From: Leifsonia sp. Leaf336
GTDB taxonomy: Bacteria; Actinomycetota; Actinomycetes; Actinomycetales; Microbacteriaceae
Direction of reading: 5' to 3'
Length of the DNA stretch: 64,000 bases
NCBI RefSeq assembly: GCF_001423695.1
Contig: NZ_LMOZ01000001.1
Span: 940,443-1,004,442, forward strand
Notes under the pieces: model-generated
Seen by the model: only the letters and a program-made list of their open reading frames with translations
Database searches by the model: none
What the model was told of the DNA's origin: nothing
In this document: positions 63,020-64,000 of the stretch, piece after piece
Layout: every line of letters starts with the position of its first letter
How positions within the stretch are numbered: position 1 is the stretch's first letter
Made by a program: the position numbers and the translations under genes

Positions 63020-63550
63020 CTACGGCGCCGCGAACAACTCCATCCGCACGTTGTAATACGCGTCGCTCGGGCCGAGCCGTCGCATCCCGATGCGTTCGCA
63101 CACCCGCTGAGACGCCGTGTTCTCCGGGTAGGTGACGGCCACCACCCGCGGAAGCTCGACGAGCGCCGCGTCGAGGAGCGCCCCTGCGGCCTCTGCCGCG
63201 TAGCCGTGCCCCCAGTGGTCGGGATGGAAGTGCCACCCGATCTCGGTGTCGCCCGACGGCCGCAGCGGCTCTGGCCCGGAGGCGGGGATCGGCTGCAGCA
63301 TCACGGTGCCGACCGGCTCATCGGAGGAGGCCAGCGACACCACGCGGAAGGCCCGCAGGTCGTCCTCGAGCGCGCGCAGCCGTGCCACCCTGCGCGCGGC
63401 GTCAGCCGGGTCGGTCATCACGGCGGGCGTCCGGCCGAGGAAGCGGGCGACCTCCCACCGCGAGTACAGGTCGAAGGCGAACGCGGCGTCGTCGTCGCGC
63501 CAGGGACGCAGCACGAGCCGGTCGGTGGCGAGCTCGGTCGGGATGTGCAC
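63020..63550 (-). CDS. GNAT family N-acetyltransferase (RimJ/RimL-like)
   Basis: 176 residues of the Acetyltransf_3 group: IPTELATDRLVLRPWRDDDA opening, EIGWHFHPDHWGHGYAAEAAGALLDAAL (acetyl-CoA loop HGYAAEA) and YPENTASQRVCERIGMRRLG. Probably acetylates a protein N-terminus or small molecule. GTG 63550 is chosen, seven bases after TAGGGT (63558-63563, minus strand); the remaining upstream open frame is antisense of the next gene. Confidence 0.88.
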   Translation of the reverse strand: MHIPTELATDRLVLRPWRDDDAAFAFDLYSRWEVARFLGRTPAVMTDPADAARRVARLRALEDDLRAFRVVSLASSDEPVGTVMLQPIPASGPEPLRPSGDTEIGWHFHPDHWGHGYAAEAAGALLDAALVELPRVVAVTYPENTASQRVCERIGMRRLGPSDAYYNVRMELFAAP

Positions 63551-63627
63551 CCGCCCCACCCTAGCCCGCCAGACGCTCGCAAGACCCTCGCAAGACCCCC
63601 GCCAGACCCCCGCACTAGACTCGCCGC

Positions 63628-64000
63628 ATGCCCACGCACACCGTCGTGAATCAGGCCCCACCGCGCGTCGACGTCGACGAGTTCGCCGCGAACCTCCCGC
63701 TGCGGGAGGCGGTCGAGCGGCACGACGCCGACTGGGCCGTCGCCGACCTCGGGGCGGTCGGGCGGCTGGTCGGGTCCTCCGGCTTCCAGGCCGACGCCGA
63801 GCGGGCGAACGTTCGCGAGCCGCAGTTGCGCGCATTCGACCGCTGGGGAGACCGCATCGACGAGGTCGACTACGACGAGAGCTACCACCGGGTGATCCGG
63901 GAGGCCGTCGCCGCCGGAGCGCACACCTCCGCATGGGCCGAGCCCCGCCCGGGCGCGAACGTCGCGCGGGCCGCCGCGTTCATGCTGTTCGCGCAGGTGG
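63628..64000 (+). CDS. AidB-like acyl-CoA dehydrogenase (3' partial)
   Basis: First 124 codons of a gene running off the window. THTVVNQAPPRVDVDEF, ERANVREPQLRAFDRWGDRIDEVDY and AAGAHTSAWAE..GANVARAAAFMLFAQV align by eye with the N-terminus of E. coli AidB, an FAD-containing acyl-CoA dehydrogenase homologue of the adaptive response to alkylation. TAGACT (63616-63621) ends six bases before the ATG. Confidence 0.85.
   Translation, partial: MPTHTVVNQAPPRVDVDEFAANLPLREAVERHDADWAVADLGAVGRLVGSSGFQADAERANVREPQLRAFDRWGDRIDEVDYDESYHRVIREAVAAGAHTSAWAEPRPGANVARAAAFMLFAQV

Overview
The window is a contiguous piece of a high-GC actinobacterial chromosome. Gene content and protein sequences (Mn/Fe-type ribonucleotide reductase, HrpA, a mycobacterial-type protein O-mannosyltransferase, two LAL-type LuxR regulators and one SARP/BTAD regulator) fit the Microbacteriaceae (Leifsonia-like); the genus is inferred from general resemblance only. 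I see no rRNA, tRNA, CRISPR array, prophage or insertion sequence. Genes are packed, and no gap without a gene reaches 300 bases.

Layout. 1-2.7 kb: class I ribonucleotide reductase alpha (5' end outside the window, redox tail out of frame) and beta. 2.7-7.5 kb: a sulfurtransferase, then a tight three-gene run of a cysteine-synthase-like PLP enzyme, an NtaA/DszA-like flavin monooxygenase and an ammonia-lyase homologue without the MIO triad. 7.6-9.3 kb (minus): a DUF1611/DgcN-like protein with a structured leader, and a GNAT enzyme. 9.5-12.2 kb: a three-gene polar amino acid ABC importer. 12.3-25.8 kb: SDR, HrpA, a membrane protein/winged-helix regulator pair, an acyl-CoA ligase, membrane proteins, an aldo/keto reductase, a DUF255 protein and a RibD-like reductase. 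26-38.9 kb: metabolic and regulatory genes including a class IV aminotransferase, acylphosphatase, a methyltransferase, a LAL regulator, a DksA-like protein, glutathione peroxidase, a second rhodanese and L-serine dehydratase. 39-42 kb: a small HTH plus stand-alone Clp-N protein behind a well-resolved promoter/operator, then a DrrAB-type ABC exporter. 42-46.8 kb: a SARP regulator, a methyltransferase, and a VapC toxin with only a fragment of antitoxin. 46.8-49.2 kb: metY with a CoA-binding partner, and a guanidine-III riboswitch driving a Gdx guanidinium exporter. 49.2-57.7 kb: S53 peptidase, Pmt, then the housekeeping run rsmI, metG, tatD, rsmA, ispE. 57.9-64 kb: a second LAL regulator, an ABC-F ATPase, a 236-bp inverted-repeat element, a GNAT and the start of an AidB-like gene.

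Regulatory theme. At more than twenty transcription-unit starts a TANNNT-like -10 hexamer (CANNNT at several) ends only 6-7 bases before the start codon, often without a Shine-Dalgarno sequence. This is the geometry of leaderless transcripts, and I used it to choose starts. At several of these promoters a palindrome overlaps the -10 or the predicted -35 position. Genes with true leaders (dgcN-like, gdx, the ABC importer) stand out against this background.

Most functional calls are by recognition of family motifs; no database search was possible.
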